Notes under the pieces: generated by a model
Seen by the model: only the letters and a program-made list of their open reading frames with translations
What the model was told of the DNA's origin: nothing
Databases searched by the model: none
Assembly: GCF_034008315.1 (NCBI RefSeq)
Contig: NZ_CP125377.1
Location: 496,001-560,000 of the forward strand
DNA length: 64,000 nucleotides
DNA from: Pseudomonas sp. P8_241
GTDB lineage: Bacteria > Pseudomonadota > Gammaproteobacteria > Pseudomonadales > Pseudomonadaceae
Direction: 5' to 3'
In this document: one piece after another, positions 55,735 to 64,000 of the stretch
How positions within the stretch are numbered: position 1 is the stretch's first letter
How the letters are laid out: each line of letters starts with the position of its first letter
Position numbers and translations under genes: made by a program

Positions 55735-55814
55735 ATAGGAGCTGCCGAAGGCTGCGATCTTTCGACTTTGATTGTTCAAGATCAAGAGATCGCAGCCTGC
55801 GGCTGCTCCTACGG
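55735..55814. repeat. REPIN, GATCGCAGCCTTCGGCAGC class
   Basis: Arms GCTGCCGAAGGCTGCGATCT and GATCGCAGCCTGCGGCTGCT are inverted, between the chemoreceptor promoter and rsmE. Confidence 0.88.
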
Positions 55815-55826
55815 GGGTGGTGTTGG

Positions 55827-56534
55827 TTAGAACAGCCGTGCCAGCAGGGCGGTCACGGCGGTTTCGACGCGCAGGATTCGATCGCCCAGTTGCACCGCTT
55901 GCAGGCCGGATTTGCCCAGCAAGTCGATCTCGTAAGGAATCCAGCCACCTTCCGGGCCGATGGCGAGGGTTACCGGTTCGCTGAGGGCGCGGGGGCAGGG
56001 TGGGTAGTTGCCGGGGTGGCCAACCAGACCGAGCGTGCCTTCGGCGATTGCGGGCAGGCGGTCTTCAACGAATGGTTTGAAGCGTTTCTCGATCATGACT
56101 TCCGGCAGCACGGTGTCCCGGGCCTGTTCGAGGCCAAGAATCAGCTGTTCGCGAATCGCTTCAGGCTCAAGGAACGGTGTCTGCCAGAAGCTCTTCTCGA
56201 CGCGATAGCTGTTGACCAGCATGATCCGCGGCACACCCATGGCCGCCACGGTCTGAAACACCCTGCGCAGCATTTTGGGCCGCGGCAGGGCCAGCACCAG
56301 TGTCAGCGGCAGCTTGGCCGGAGGCGGTTGATCGAGGGTGACGCGCAGTTCGGCTTCATCGGCGTCCAGACGCAGCACTTCGGCCGAGCCCATCAGCCCG
56401 CCGATTCGCCCGACGCGCATGCTGTCGCCGACTTCACAGCGGTGAACTTCCTGCATGTGCGTCAACCGGCGATCACGCAGGATCGCCCGGTCGGCCGCAA
56501 TGAAATCGGCCTCTTCGAGGAGCAGCAGGTTCAC
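55827..56534 (-). CDS. rsmE: 16S rRNA (uracil(1498)-N(3))-methyltransferase
   Basis: SPOUT-class methyltransferase that modifies U1498 of 16S rRNA. The 235-residue protein has an N-terminal PUA-like RNA-binding part ([23 protein letters not shown]) and the C-terminal knot motifs [21 protein letters not shown] and [17 protein letters not shown]. Its start overlaps the tatC stop by four bases, making it the last gene of the hisIE-tatABC-rsmE run. Confidence 0.95.
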   Translation of the reverse strand: MNLLLLEEADFIAADRAILRDRRLTHMQEVHRCEVGDSMRVGRIGGLMGSAEVLRLDADEAELRVTLDQPPPAKLPLTLVLALPRPKMLRRVFQTVAAMGVPRIMLVNSYRVEKSFWQTPFLEPEAIREQLILGLEQARDTVLPEVMIEKRFKPFVEDRLPAIAEGTLGLVGHPGNYPPCPRALSEPVTLAIGPEGGWIPYEIDLLGKSGLQAVQLGDRILRVETAVTALLARLF

Positions 56535-57325
56535 GCTTGGGTCGCTGGTGGCTGGTCGTTGTGATCGTCAGCCGTTTGATCGTCCGGATGCTCGCCACGC
56601 TTACTGATCAGGCTGCCAAACAGGATGCCGACTTCGAACAGCATCCACATCGGTATGGCCAGCAGGGTCTGCGAGAAGATGTCCGGCGGAGTCAGGATCA
56701 TGCCGACCACGAAGCAGCCGATGATCACGTATGGGCGGATTTTCTTCAGGTACTTAACGTCGACCACGCCGATCCACACCAGCAGCACCACGGCCACCGG
56801 GATTTCGAACGCCACGCCGAAGGCGAAGAACAGCGTCATGACGAAGTCGAGGTAGCTGGTGATGTCGGTCATCATTTCCACGCCGGCCGGGGTGGCGGCG
56901 GCGAAGAACTTGAAGATCAGCGGGAACACCAGGAAATAGGCGAAGGCCATGCCGGCGTAGAACAAAAAGATGCTGGAGACCAGCAAGGGCACGGCGATGC
57001 GTTTTTCATGCTTGTACAGGCCTGGAGCGATGAAGCCCCAGATCTGATGCAGGATCACCGGGATCGCCAGGAACAGCGAAACCATCATGGTCAGCTTCAG
57101 TGGCGTCAGGAATGGTGACGACACATCGGTGGCAATCATCGTCGCGCCGGCGGGCAGATAGGCACGCAGCGGCGTCGAGACAAAGGTGTAGATCTGCTGG
57201 GTGAAAGCAAACAGCCCGGCAAAGATGATAAAGATCGCCGCTACGCAACGCAGCAGACGGGTACGCAACTCGGTGAGATGCGAAACCAGCGGCATGTGCT
57301 GGTCGTTTTCAGGGAGATCGCTCAT
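56531..57325 (-). CDS. tatC: Sec-independent protein translocase subunit TatC
   Basis: Inner-membrane core of the twin-arginine translocase, which recognises RR signal peptides with TatB. The 264-residue protein has six helices; the N-terminal cytoplasmic signature [12 protein letters not shown] (about 16-27) and the periplasmic/loop signature [27 protein letters not shown] are present. The C-terminal tail is hydrophilic ([15 protein letters not shown]). It overlaps tatB upstream and rsmE downstream by four bases each. Confidence 0.97.
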   Translation of the reverse strand: MSDLPENDQHMPLVSHLTELRTRLLRCVAAIFIIFAGLFAFTQQIYTFVSTPLRAYLPAGATMIATDVSSPFLTPLKLTMMVSLFLAIPVILHQIWGFIAPGLYKHEKRIAVPLLVSSIFLFYAGMAFAYFLVFPLIFKFFAAATPAGVEMMTDITSYLDFVMTLFFAFGVAFEIPVAVVLLVWIGVVDVKYLKKIRPYVIIGCFVVGMILTPPDIFSQTLLAIPMWMLFEVGILFGSLISKRGEHPDDQTADDHNDQPPATQA

Positions 57326-57765
57326 GGGGCTCGCGGCGGCAAAGTGGTGTCAGTAGGCGCTGGCGTTGTCGGCGCGGCGGCTGGAGCAACGGGTTCAACC
57401 GGCATCGCTGCCACTGCCGGCGCAGGTTCCGCTATCGGAGCAGGTGTCGGTGGGACTGCTGCGGCAGGCGTTTGAATCGTCTGCTCGCCCACGTGCTCGA
57501 CAGGCGTCGGTTCTTGCTGGGTCGGCGTGAAGATCTTCCGCGCTTCCTGCTCAAGCGACAGGATGTGTTCGTTGTGCAGTTGCCGACGAATTTCGTCAGC
57601 ACCGATTTCCCGTTCAACTTCCTGTTTGATCGCGTTGAAGCTGCGCTTCAGGCGCCCGACCCACAGGCCGGCGGTGCGCGCTGCGCCCGGCAGGCGCTCG
57701 GGACCCAGCACCAGCAGGGCGACGAGGCCGACAAGCAGCAGTTCAGAGAAGCTGATACCAAACAT
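57322..57765 (-). CDS. tatB: Sec-independent protein translocase subunit TatB
   Basis: Partner of TatC in the twin-arginine signal receptor. The 147-residue protein has one N-terminal helix ending in the TatB hinge ([25 protein letters not shown], residues 2-26), then a basic amphipathic helix and a long Pro/Ala-rich tail ([15 protein letters not shown]) that is probably disordered. The Glu in the membrane segment and the GPERLP motif separate it from TatA. Ten bases separate it from tatA, and it overlaps tatC by four bases. Confidence 0.96.
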   Translation of the reverse strand: MFGISFSELLLVGLVALLVLGPERLPGAARTAGLWVGRLKRSFNAIKQEVEREIGADEIRRQLHNEHILSLEQEARKIFTPTQQEPTPVEHVGEQTIQTPAAAVPPTPAPIAEPAPAVAAMPVEPVAPAAAPTTPAPTDTTLPPRAP

Positions 57766-57775
57766 TAGTCAGTGC

Positions 57776-58048
57776 TCACACGTCTTTGCGGATCGGCTCT
57801 TCGACTTTCTGCGCCTGCACGTCAATGGTGTGCGGCTGGTTCACAGAGGCTTGTGGCTGAACAGGCGGAACCGGTTGCGCCGGGGTCGCGTTCGGGTCGG
57901 CCGGCTTTTCGTCATCGTTCATGGCCTTGCGAAAGCCTTTGATCGACTCGCCGACATCAGTGCCGAGGTTTTTCAGTTTCTTGGTGCCGAACACCAGTAC
58001 GACAACAACCAGGATGACGATCCAGTGTTTCCAGTCAAAAATGCCCAT
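57776..58048 (-). CDS. tatA: Sec-independent protein translocase subunit TatA
   Basis: Forms the size-variable pore or membrane-thinning element of the Tat system. The 90-residue protein has the N-terminal helix [21 protein letters not shown] (FGTKKL hinge, so TatA type), an amphipathic helix ([15 protein letters not shown]) and an Asn/Pro/Val-rich tail. AGAGAGGAG lies upstream of the ATG. It follows hisE by 25 bases in the same direction. Confidence 0.96.
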   Translation of the reverse strand: MGIFDWKHWIVILVVVVLVFGTKKLKNLGTDVGESIKGFRKAMNDDEKPADPNATPAQPVPPVQPQASVNQPHTIDVQAQKVEEPIRKDV

Positions 58049-58073
58049 GTTGCTGCTCCTCTCTAATAGTTAT

Positions 58074-58406
58074 TCAGGCGGACGGTCGCGAGGCTTTCTC
58101 GGCGTGCCCGGACAGACCGAAGCGACGGTCCAGTTCATCGAGTACAGCCTGAGGATGCTGCCCCAGTTGGGCGAGCATGACCATGCTGTGGAACCACAAA
58201 TCGGCGGTTTCGTAGATCACATCACTGCAGTCACCGCTGACGGCGGCGTCCTTGGCGGCAATGATGGTTTCGACCGACTCTTCGCCGACTTTTTCCAGAA
58301 TCTTGTTCAAGCCCTTGTGGTACAGGCTGGCGACATACGAGCTGTCGGCGGCGGCGCCTTTGCGCTCCTCCAGTACCTCGGCCAGACGGGTCAGAGTGTC
58401 ACTCAT
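58074..58406 (-). CDS. hisE: Phosphoribosyl-ATP diphosphatase
   Basis: Removes pyrophosphate from phosphoribosyl-ATP, step two of histidine biosynthesis. The 110-residue, all-helical MazG-like protein has the metal-binding EExxE pattern in [15 protein letters not shown] and [17 protein letters not shown]. It is separate from hisI here, as usual in pseudomonads (fused in enterics), but starts inside the hisI end (eight-base overlap). Confidence 0.96.
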   Translation of the reverse strand: MSDTLTRLAEVLEERKGAAADSSYVASLYHKGLNKILEKVGEESVETIIAAKDAAVSGDCSDVIYETADLWFHSMVMLAQLGQHPQAVLDELDRRFGLSGHAEKASRPSA

Positions 58407-58800
58407 GTTTGTGTCCTGCGGAATAGATGGCGTGCGGATCTTTCAGGACCGGGTCGACTGTTGTCCAGTCGCCGTTCTCATAGACGCGGTAGAAGCAGCT
58501 CTGACGGCCGGTATGGCAGGCGATGTCGCCGATCTGCTCGACCATCAGGATGATGACGTCGGCGTCGCAGTCCAGGCGCATCTCGTGCAGGGTTTGCACA
58601 TGACCGGACTCTTCGCCCTTGCGCCACAGCTTGCCACGGGAACGCGACCAGTAAATGGCACGGTTCTCGGTAGCGGTCAGTTCCAGTGCTTCGCGGTTCA
58701 TCCAGGCCATCATGAGGACGCGCCCGGTCTTGTAATCCTGGGCAATCGCCGGCACCAGGCCGTCGGCATCCCACTTGATCTCGTCCAGCCAGTTTTTCAT
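58399..58800 (-). CDS. hisI: Phosphoribosyl-AMP cyclohydrolase
   Basis: Zinc enzyme that opens the adenine ring of phosphoribosyl-AMP, step three of histidine biosynthesis. The 133-residue protein shows [18 protein letters not shown], the magnesium-site LDCDAD and the zinc-cysteine motif [11 protein letters not shown]. The start is the ATG after GGAG at seven-base spacing; the frame is open nine codons further upstream but lacks support. It overlaps hisE by eight bases. Confidence 0.96.
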   Translation of the reverse strand: MKNWLDEIKWDADGLVPAIAQDYKTGRVLMMAWMNREALELTATENRAIYWSRSRGKLWRKGEESGHVQTLHEMRLDCDADVIILMVEQIGDIACHTGRQSCFYRVYENGDWTTVDPVLKDPHAIYSAGHKHE

Positions 58801-58881
58801 CTTTGACTCCGACAGTGAGCCCCACACTTCAATAGTCGAGCTCAGGCGTTGAAACAGTGTGCCAGTCGTTCACACAACTGG

Positions 58882-60486
58882 CTATCGGCGAACGACCAGA
58901 TACAAACCCACGGCCATCATGATGCCGGCGGGCCAATAGGCCAACTGGTTCAATGGCCCACCAGCGGCTAGGATGGCGCCACCGGCCAGGTGCGCGGTGC
59001 CGAGCAGGCGCAGGAACCAGTCGTCGCGGCGTCGGTGCCACGGTGGTGGCGGGTCGTAGGCGTGGGGCTGGGACATGCGTTCGAGCAGGTCGCGGGCCAT
59101 GTTGGCCAGATGCGGCAGTTGTTCAAACTGGCTCTGCACGTTGCCGAGCAGGGCTTTGGGGCTGACGCGCTCGCGCATCCAGCGCTCCAGGAACGGTTGC
59201 GCGGTGTTCCACAGGTCAAGCTCCGGATACAACTGACGGCCCAGACCTTCGATGTTCAACAGGGTTTTCTGCAAGAGAACAAGCTGCGGCTGCACTTCCA
59301 TGTTGAAGCGGCGCGCCGTCTGGAACAGGCGCATTAGCACCTGGCCGAAGGAAATATCTTTTAACGGTTTTTCGAAGATCGGCTCGCACACGGTGCGGAT
59401 TGCCGCTTCGAATTCGTTGAGCTTGGTTTCCGCCGGCACCCAGCCCGAATCGATGTGCAGCTGCGCTACACGACGGTAATCGCGCTTGAAGAAGGCAAAC
59501 AGGTTGCGCGCCAGGTAGTCCTGGTCTTCCGGCGTCAGGCTGCCGACGATACCGCAGTCGATCGCAATGTATTGCGGGCTCCACGGGCTCACGGTGCTGA
59601 CGAAGATATTGCCGGGGTGCATATCGGCATGGAAGAAGCTGTCGCGGAACACCTGGGTGAAGAAGATCTCCACGCCGCGTTCAGCGAGCATCTTCATGTC
59701 GGTGCGCTGGTCGGCCAGGGTCGTCAGATCGGTGACCTGGATGCCGTAGATTCGCTCCATCACCAGCACTTTCGGCCGGCACCAGTCCCAGTAGACCTGT
59801 GGCACGTACAGCAGCGGTGAGCCTTCGAAGTTACGCTTCAACTGGCTGGCGTTGGCCGCTTCGCGCAGCAGGTCGAGTTCGTCGTAGATGGTTTTTTCGT
59901 AGTCGCTGACCACGTCCACCGGGTGCAGCAGGCGCGCATCGGCCGAGAGTTTTTCGGCGGCGCGGGCGAGGATGAACAGCCACGCCAGATCCTGGGCGAT
60001 GATCGGTTTGAGGCCCGGACGAATCACTTTGACGACGACTTCTTCGCCGGTTTTCAGTTGCGCGGCGTGTACCTGAGCCACCGAAGCCGAGGCCAGTGGT
60101 TCGACGTCGAAACGGCTGAACACTTCGCTGATCTTCTTGCCGAGTTGTTCTTCGATCAACTTGACCGACACCTGCGAATCGAACGGCGGCACGCGGTCCT
60201 GGAGTTTCATCAGCTCATCGGCGATGTCTTCCGGCAGCAGGTCGCGGCGGGTGGACAGGATCTGTCCGAACTTGATGAAGATCGGCCCCAGGTCCTGCAA
60301 CGCCAGACGCAAGCGCGCGCCACGGCTCAGGTCCAGGGTCTTGCGCGGGAACCAGCGCCACGGCAAGGCATAACGCAGCGCCCGCAGGAACCAGGGCAAT
60401 GGCAGGGCGAACAGCAGGTCATCGAGGCGGTAGCGGATCACGACGCGCTGGATGCGCAACAAACGGCGGACGGCAAGCAGCTTCAT
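58882..60486 (-). CDS. ubiB: Ubiquinone biosynthesis regulatory kinase/ATPase UbiB
   Basis: Member of the ABC1/COQ8 atypical kinase family required for ubiquinone synthesis, acting as an ATPase that helps early ubiquinone steps. The 534-residue protein has the KxGQ motif in [16 protein letters not shown], the alanine-rich loop [23 protein letters not shown] with the invariant Lys, [11 protein letters not shown] and the metal motif AIDCGIVG. Two C-terminal membrane helices (about 495-530, [23 protein letters not shown]) anchor it. It overlaps ubiJ by four bases. Confidence 0.97.
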   Translation of the reverse strand: MKLLAVRRLLRIQRVVIRYRLDDLLFALPLPWFLRALRYALPWRWFPRKTLDLSRGARLRLALQDLGPIFIKFGQILSTRRDLLPEDIADELMKLQDRVPPFDSQVSVKLIEEQLGKKISEVFSRFDVEPLASASVAQVHAAQLKTGEEVVVKVIRPGLKPIIAQDLAWLFILARAAEKLSADARLLHPVDVVSDYEKTIYDELDLLREAANASQLKRNFEGSPLLYVPQVYWDWCRPKVLVMERIYGIQVTDLTTLADQRTDMKMLAERGVEIFFTQVFRDSFFHADMHPGNIFVSTVSPWSPQYIAIDCGIVGSLTPEDQDYLARNLFAFFKRDYRRVAQLHIDSGWVPAETKLNEFEAAIRTVCEPIFEKPLKDISFGQVLMRLFQTARRFNMEVQPQLVLLQKTLLNIEGLGRQLYPELDLWNTAQPFLERWMRERVSPKALLGNVQSQFEQLPHLANMARDLLERMSQPHAYDPPPPWHRRRDDWFLRLLGTAHLAGGAILAAGGPLNQLAYWPAGIMMAVGLYLVVRR

Positions 60487-61106
60487 GCGTTATCGCTTGG
60501 GTCGAGGGATCGGGAAAGGCGCTCGAAACGCGCCTCGAGACGTTCCAGATCGAGCTTGATCTGGTCCAGTTCACTGAATCGGGCTTCGGCTTCGCGCTGA
60601 CCGACAAGGGTGCGCGATTCTTCGGCCAGGTATTCGCCCAGGTTCTGGCCCAGACTGGCAAATCCTTGCTGATACCAGCGGGCGCGACTGCGCAAATGAC
60701 CGCCGACCAGTTGCGTGGCCACCGGGCCGAGCCAGCGCGAGAGTTCGTACTCCCAGTCCAGCTCCAGGTCCTGAAGGATTGCCGCCAGCTCCAGCAGCAC
60801 GCCGCTGTCGCCGTCGAGTTCGACTTGCGGGCCATGCAAAACGGAAGTCTTGTCCTTGCTCATCGCCAGTTTCAACAGGCTCGAAGCCGGTGCGCGCAAT
60901 GTGCAGTCGGCGCCGGTTTCCCACTGGGAGGCGAGCATCAGACCTTCGTCGCTGGGCAGGATGAACAATTGCAGCGCCGGGCCCCGGCAGTCGACGGCAA
61001 TCACTTTGCCGGTCAAATGCGCGAGCCGCGGCAACGCCGTGCTGTCAAGGCGCAACACCCGGTTCAGGCCGAGTTCAACGCTGGCGAGCAGGCCGGCGAG
61101 CAACAT
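60483..61106 (-). CDS. ubiJ: Ubiquinone biosynthesis accessory factor UbiJ
   Basis: Lipid-binding assembly factor of the soluble Ubi complex; its SCP2 domain is thought to carry the prenyl-phenol intermediates. The 207-residue protein has an SCP2-type domain (about 15-120, [39 protein letters not shown]). A C-terminal coiled coil (about 165-200, [27 protein letters not shown]) follows and would bind UbiK. Its ATG shares one base with the ubiE stop and its stop overlaps the ubiB start. Confidence 0.94.
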   Translation of the reverse strand: MLLAGLLASVELGLNRVLRLDSTALPRLAHLTGKVIAVDCRGPALQLFILPSDEGLMLASQWETGADCTLRAPASSLLKLAMSKDKTSVLHGPQVELDGDSGVLLELAAILQDLELDWEYELSRWLGPVATQLVGGHLRSRARWYQQGFASLGQNLGEYLAEESRTLVGQREAEARFSELDQIKLDLERLEARFERLSRSLDPSDNA

Positions 61107-61876
61107 CAGGGCTTGATGCCGCGGTGCAGGGCGACGATGCCTGCAGTCATGTTGTGATAAGTGACGCGGTCGAAACCGGCTTCCACCATCATCGACTTCA
61201 GGGTTTCCTGATTCGGATGCATGCGGATCGATTCGGCCAGGTAGCGATAACTTTCCGAGTCGTTGGTGATCAGCTTGCCCATCAATGGCATGAAGGCGAA
61301 CGAGTAAGCGTCGTATGCCTTGGACATCAGTGCGTTGGTCGGCTTGGAGAATTCCAGCACCAGCAAGCGCCCGCCCGGCTTGAGTACACGCAGCATGGAG
61401 CGCAGGGCGTCTTCCTTGTGCGTGACGTTGCGCAGGCCGAAAGCGATGGTCACGCAGTCGAAATGGTTGTCCGGGAACGGCAGCTTTTCAGCGTCGGCCT
61501 GAACGAACTCGACATTGCCGGCCACACCCAGATCCAGCAGGCGGTCGCGACCGACCTTGAGCATGGATTCGTTGATGTCGGCCAACACGACCTGGCCGGT
61601 CGGGCCTACCAGGTGCGAGAATTTTTTGGTCAGGTCACCGGTGCCGCCCGCGATGTCGAGCACTCGGTTGCCGGCACGAACGCCCGACAATTCGATCGCA
61701 AAGCGCTTCCACAGACGGTGCATGCCGCCCGACAGAAGGTCGTTCATCAGGTCGTACTTGGCGGCTACCGAATGAAAAACCTCAGCGACTTTTTCCGCTT
61801 TCTGGCTTTCCGGAACGTTTTTGAAGCCGAAGTGAGTGGTGGGTTCGGCATCGCTGCCTTTGCGCTGATCAGTCAT
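61106..61876 (-). CDS. ubiE: Bifunctional demethylmenaquinone/2-methoxy-6-polyprenylbenzoquinol C-methyltransferase
   Basis: S-adenosylmethionine-dependent C-methylase of ubiquinone (and, where present, menaquinone) synthesis. The 256-residue protein has the family signature [18 protein letters not shown], the SAM motif [15 protein letters not shown] and the later [19 protein letters not shown]. The ATG chosen (MTDQRKG) gives the family-typical length; an upstream open frame of 21 codons overlaps the likely promoter. It heads the ubiEJB operon and is divergent from the PHA-region gene at 62032. Confidence 0.97.
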   Translation of the reverse strand: MTDQRKGSDAEPTTHFGFKNVPESQKAEKVAEVFHSVAAKYDLMNDLLSGGMHRLWKRFAIELSGVRAGNRVLDIAGGTGDLTKKFSHLVGPTGQVVLADINESMLKVGRDRLLDLGVAGNVEFVQADAEKLPFPDNHFDCVTIAFGLRNVTHKEDALRSMLRVLKPGGRLLVLEFSKPTNALMSKAYDAYSFAFMPLMGKLITNDSESYRYLAESIRMHPNQETLKSMMVEAGFDRVTYHNMTAGIVALHRGIKP

Positions 61877-62031
61877 ATCGCTGTCACCAAAAGAGAATGC
61901 GCGACATTCTAATCCCCAAGGGATGCTTTGTCTTGGCAAGGCTGAAGGTAAGATGGATCAACCTCGGGACGTTTTGCCGCAGCGGCGGTCAAGATTTACC
62001 GAACAGGCATTCATAAAGCAGGAGTCATTCA

Positions 62032-62307
62032 ATGGCCCGTATTAGTGTTGAGCGTGCCCACGGCCTGGGCAAGGAAGCGGCCCGCGAGAAGGCCGACCAG
62101 TTGGCGCAGAAACTTTCCGACCAGTATGGCCTGGAGCCGCAATGGTCCGGCGACACCCTGAACCTCAAGCGTTCGGGCGTGAAAGGTGCGGTACATGTCA
62201 GCGAAGATTCGATCAAGGTCGATGTGGAGTTGGGCCTGATGATGTCGGCCATGAGCGGCATGATCAAAGCGGAAATCGAAAAGGCGCTGGATAAAGCCCT
62301 CGCATAA
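62032..62307 (+). CDS. Polyhydroxyalkanoic acid system family protein
   Basis: A 91-residue small protein of the PHA-granule-region family, recognised by its length, N-terminus (ARISVERAHGLGKEAARE) and location between ubiE and the phasin genes in pseudomonads. It has an alpha/beta layout: an amphipathic helix (AREKADQLAQKLSDQYGL), beta strands (GVKGAVHVSEDSIKVDVELG) and a C-terminal helix (MIKAEIEKALDKALA). The role in PHA granules is inferred from location only. AGGAG lies seven bases before the ATG. Confidence 0.9.
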   Translation: MARISVERAHGLGKEAAREKADQLAQKLSDQYGLEPQWSGDTLNLKRSGVKGAVHVSEDSIKVDVELGLMMSAMSGMIKAEIEKALDKALA

Positions 62308-62316
62308 ACGCGCTCT

Positions 62317-62404
62317 TGTAGGAGCAAGCTTGCTCGCGATGCAGGCAACTCGGTATTTCAGTTGCACCGAGGTGATGCCATCGCGAGCAAGCTTGCTCCT
62401 ACAG
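62317..62404. repeat. REPIN, GAGCAAGCTTGCTCGCGAT class
   Basis: Inverted arms TGTAGGAGCAAGCTTGCTCG and CGAGCAAGCTTGCTCCTACA between the PHA-region gene and phaI. Confidence 0.9.
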
Positions 62405-62530
62405 TCAGAGGCAACCCTCTGTCCATGTCAGTTGTTAGGGTGCCGTTTCTAATTTTTCTCCCTACCTTTGTGCCCAAGCCCGACACTTCTTGCGGGCAGT
62501 TCCTCAAACCTTCTGCGCGTGAGGTGCACC

Positions 62531-62953
62531 ATGGCCAAAGTTATTCTGAAGAAAAAAATCGACGCATCGACCACTGCTCTGGGCGACGTCAAATCCTATG
62601 CCCGCAAGATCTGGCTGGCAGGCCTGGGTGCCTACACCAAGGTCGGCCAAGAGGGTAGCGAGTACTTTCAAGAGCTGATCAAGGCTGGTCAAGTTGTTGA
62701 AAAAAATGGCAAAAAAGTAGTCGCTGAAAAACTCGAAGCGGCGAATGCCGAGATCGATGAAGCCAAGACCGAAGTGAGCACTTTCAAAGGTCGCGTCGAA
62801 GTTCAACTCGACAAAGTCGAGAAGGCGTTCGACACGCGTGTCGCAAGTGCCTTGAATCGTATCGGTATTCCGTCTAAACATGACGTTGAGACACTCTCTG
62901 CTAAGCTCGATGAGCTGACGGCATTGCTCGAACGTGTCGCGCGTAAATCTTAA
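62531..62953 (+). CDS. phaI: Phasin family protein PhaI
   Basis: Phasin coating medium-chain-length polyhydroxyalkanoate granules. The 140-residue protein has the phasin motif SYARKIWLAGLGAYTKVGQEGSEYF (about 22-46) and a long amphipathic/coiled-coil helix to the C-terminus (KVEKAFDTRVASALNRIGIPSKHDVETL). The ATG follows GAGG by seven bases. Ten bases separate it from phaF, whose N-terminal half is clearly homologous. Confidence 0.95.
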   Translation: MAKVILKKKIDASTTALGDVKSYARKIWLAGLGAYTKVGQEGSEYFQELIKAGQVVEKNGKKVVAEKLEAANAEIDEAKTEVSTFKGRVEVQLDKVEKAFDTRVASALNRIGIPSKHDVETLSAKLDELTALLERVARKS

Positions 62954-62963
62954 GGAGAACGGG

Positions 62964-63803
62964 ATGGCTGGCAAAAAGAATACTGACAAAGAAGGCAGCT
63001 CGTGGATCGGGAAAGTCGAAGACTACTCCCGCAAAATCTGGCTGGCTGGCTTGGGCGTGTACTCGAAGATCGACACTGACGGCAGCAAGCTCTTCGATAC
63101 ACTCGTTAAAGACGGCGAGAAAGCCGAGAAGCTCGCCAAGAGCGCTGTTGGCAACAAGGTCGACGACGTCAAGGATTCCGCTTCTTCCGCCAAGTCGCGC
63201 ATCAGCGGCGTGAAAGATCGCGCACTGGGCAAGTGGGATGAGCTGGAAGGGGCTTTCGACAAGCGCCTGAACAGCGCCATTTCGCGCCTGGGCGTGCCGA
63301 GCCGCAACGAAGTCAAGGCTCTGCACAGCAAGGTCGATACCCTGACCAAGCAAATCGAAAAACTGACCGGCGCCAAGGTTGCGCCTGTTGCGGCGAAAAC
63401 TGCAGCAGCCAAACCAGCCGCCAAAACCGCGGCAAAACCACTGGCTAAAGCAGCTGCAAAACCAGCGGCCAAGACAGCGGCAGCAAAACCTGCTGCAGCC
63501 AAGCCAGCGGCCAAACCAGCTGCCGCGAAAGCCGCCGCTAAACCGGCTGCCAAGCCAGCAGCTAAACCTGCGGCCAAAACTGCAGCGGCCAAACCTGCTG
63601 CGGCCAAACCTGCTGCGGCGAAAAAACCAGCTGTGAAAAAGCCGGCTGCACCGAAAGCTGCTGCGCCAAAACCAGCAGTGGCTGCCGCCAAACCGGCAGC
63701 CCCGGCACCTGCAGCCAGTTCGTCGAACTCTGCGTCCGCGCCGACCCCTGCTGTAACCCCGACTGCCGCGCCAGCTCCATCGACGCCAACCAGTCAGTCC
63801 TGA
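62964..63803 (+). CDS. phaF: Phasin PhaF with histone-H1-like C-terminal domain
   Basis: Granule-associated phasin that also binds DNA and helps distribute PHA granules at cell division. Of 279 residues, the first about 140 are a phasin domain (DYSRKIWLAGLGVYSKIDTDGSKLF) and the remainder is a Lys/Ala/Pro-rich tail built of KPAAK/KPAAA repeats, like histone H1 and AlgP. The tail ends in a Ser/Ala/Pro stretch. AAGGAG precedes the ATG by six bases. A terminator follows, and phaD converges from the other side. Confidence 0.95.
   Translation: MAGKKNTDKEGSSWIGKVEDYSRKIWLAGLGVYSKIDTDGSKLFDTLVKDGEKAEKLAKSAVGNKVDDVKDSASSAKSRISGVKDRALGKWDELEGAFDKRLNSAISRLGVPSRNEVKALHSKVDTLTKQIEKLTGAKVAPVAAKTAAAKPAAKTAAKPLAKAAAKPAAKTAAAKPAAAKPAAKPAAAKAAAKPAAKPAAKPAAKTAAAKPAAAKPAAAKKPAVKKPAAPKAAAPKPAVAAAKPAAPAPAASSSNSASAPTPAVTPTAAPAPSTPTSQS
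63390..63690 (+). repeat. Coding tandem repeat (KPAAK/AAKPA units) in phaF
   Basis: The sequence repeats degenerate units such as GCCAAACCTGCTGCG that encode about 20 Lys-Pro-Ala-Ala steps. Such tracts often vary in copy number between strains. Confidence 0.85.
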
Positions 63804-63818
63804 TTCTCAGGGCTCAAG

Positions 63819-63851
63819 AAAACGCCCGGCCTGTAAAGGTCGGGCGTTTTT
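63819..63851 (+). terminator. Intrinsic terminator after phaF
   Basis: AACGCCCGGCC pairs with GGTCGGGCGTT around TGTAAA, followed by TTTTTG and preceded by an A-run. Confidence 0.9.
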
Positions 63852-63860
63852 GTTTGTGCA

Positions 63861-63893
63861 GAAAAAGATCGCAGCCTTCGGCAGCTCCTACAG
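63861..63893. repeat. Single REP, GATCGCAGCCTTCGGCAGC class
   Basis: One copy of GATCGCAGCCTTCGGCAGCT without a partner, between the phaF terminator and the phaD stop. Confidence 0.85.
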
Positions 63894-63896
63894 ATC

Positions 63897-64000
63897 TCAT
63901 TGGTCTTCAAGGTACTCCATCGCCATCTGTTCGGTCGCCACTTTCATCGACGCAAGCAGGTGCGGCGCCACCAGCATCATGATCTGGTAAATCACCAGTC
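63897..64000 (-). CDS. phaD: C-terminal end of a TetR-family regulator, probably PhaD (partial)
   Basis: The minus strand carries an open frame of 33 residues before a TGA stop, continuing beyond the window edge. It reads LVIYQIMMLVAPHLLASMKV followed by ATEQMAMEYLEDQ, a helical segment of the kind found at TetR C-termini. In pseudomonads the phaC1-Z-C2-D operon ends facing phaF, so phaD is expected exactly here. The identification rests mainly on gene order. Confidence 0.7.
   Translation of the reverse strand, partial: LVIYQIMMLVAPHLLASMKVATEQMAMEYLEDQ

Overview
The window is a stretch of chromosome from a fluorescent pseudomonad (Pseudomonas fluorescens complex). The evidence is the gene order ubiE-ubiJ-ubiB / phasin pair / convergent phaD end, glnA next to thiI, a complete hut locus with hutF and hutXWV, the high GC content, and many Pseudomonas-type REP/REPIN palindromes (17 elements) between genes. 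There is no insertion sequence, prophage, CRISPR array, tRNA or rRNA. Nearly all of it reads as core genome.

Layout. 0-6.9 kb: periplasmic protease ctpA, amidase activator envC, glycolytic gpmI (all minus), then a membrane rhodanese-like gene, grxC, secB (plus), trmL (minus) and a small membrane protein. 6.85-13 kb is a nitrogen-control block: a structured, repeat-containing sRNA gene that I identify as nrsZ, ntrC, ntrB, two small secreted/lipoprotein genes and glnA. Sigma-54 promoters and NtrC-type sites are visible at nrsZ and glnA, and an NtrC-type site lies upstream of ntrB. 13-26.4 kb: thiI, typA, a YkgJ-type cysteine-cluster gene, an orphan glycogen phosphorylase, a coupled DUF2339/DUF3999 membrane pair, fbp and a DUF924 gene. 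26.5-29.6 kb: an amino-acid-type chemoreceptor and two lipoproteins (BamE/OmlA-like and lipocalin).

29.7-44.4 kb is the histidine utilisation locus: hutF (minus), hutC-hutD, hutU, an NCS1 permease, the ABC transporter hutXWV, two HAL-family genes, hutI and hutG. Histidine is deaminated by the second HAL (hutH), then HutU and HutI act, then HutF and HutG complete the five-step route to glutamate. HutC operators lie in the hutF/hutC gap and over the predicted hutU start site, directly next to a sigma-54 promoter. The first HAL-family protein lacks exactly the three residues that form the MIO cofactor and has other active-site changes. It looks like a long-maintained pseudoenzyme and is the most unusual gene in the window.

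44.6-53.6 kb: pip-dtd, the osmoregulated periplasmic glucan operon opgGH and an amino-acid ABC transporter. 53.7-64 kb: an HBM-type chemoreceptor with a sigma-28 promoter, then a long minus-strand run ubiE-ubiJ-ubiB, hisI-hisE, tatA-tatB-tatC, rsmE with many short overlaps, and finally the PHA granule genes (small PHA-region protein, phaI, phaF) facing the 3' end of phaD, which is cut by the window edge.
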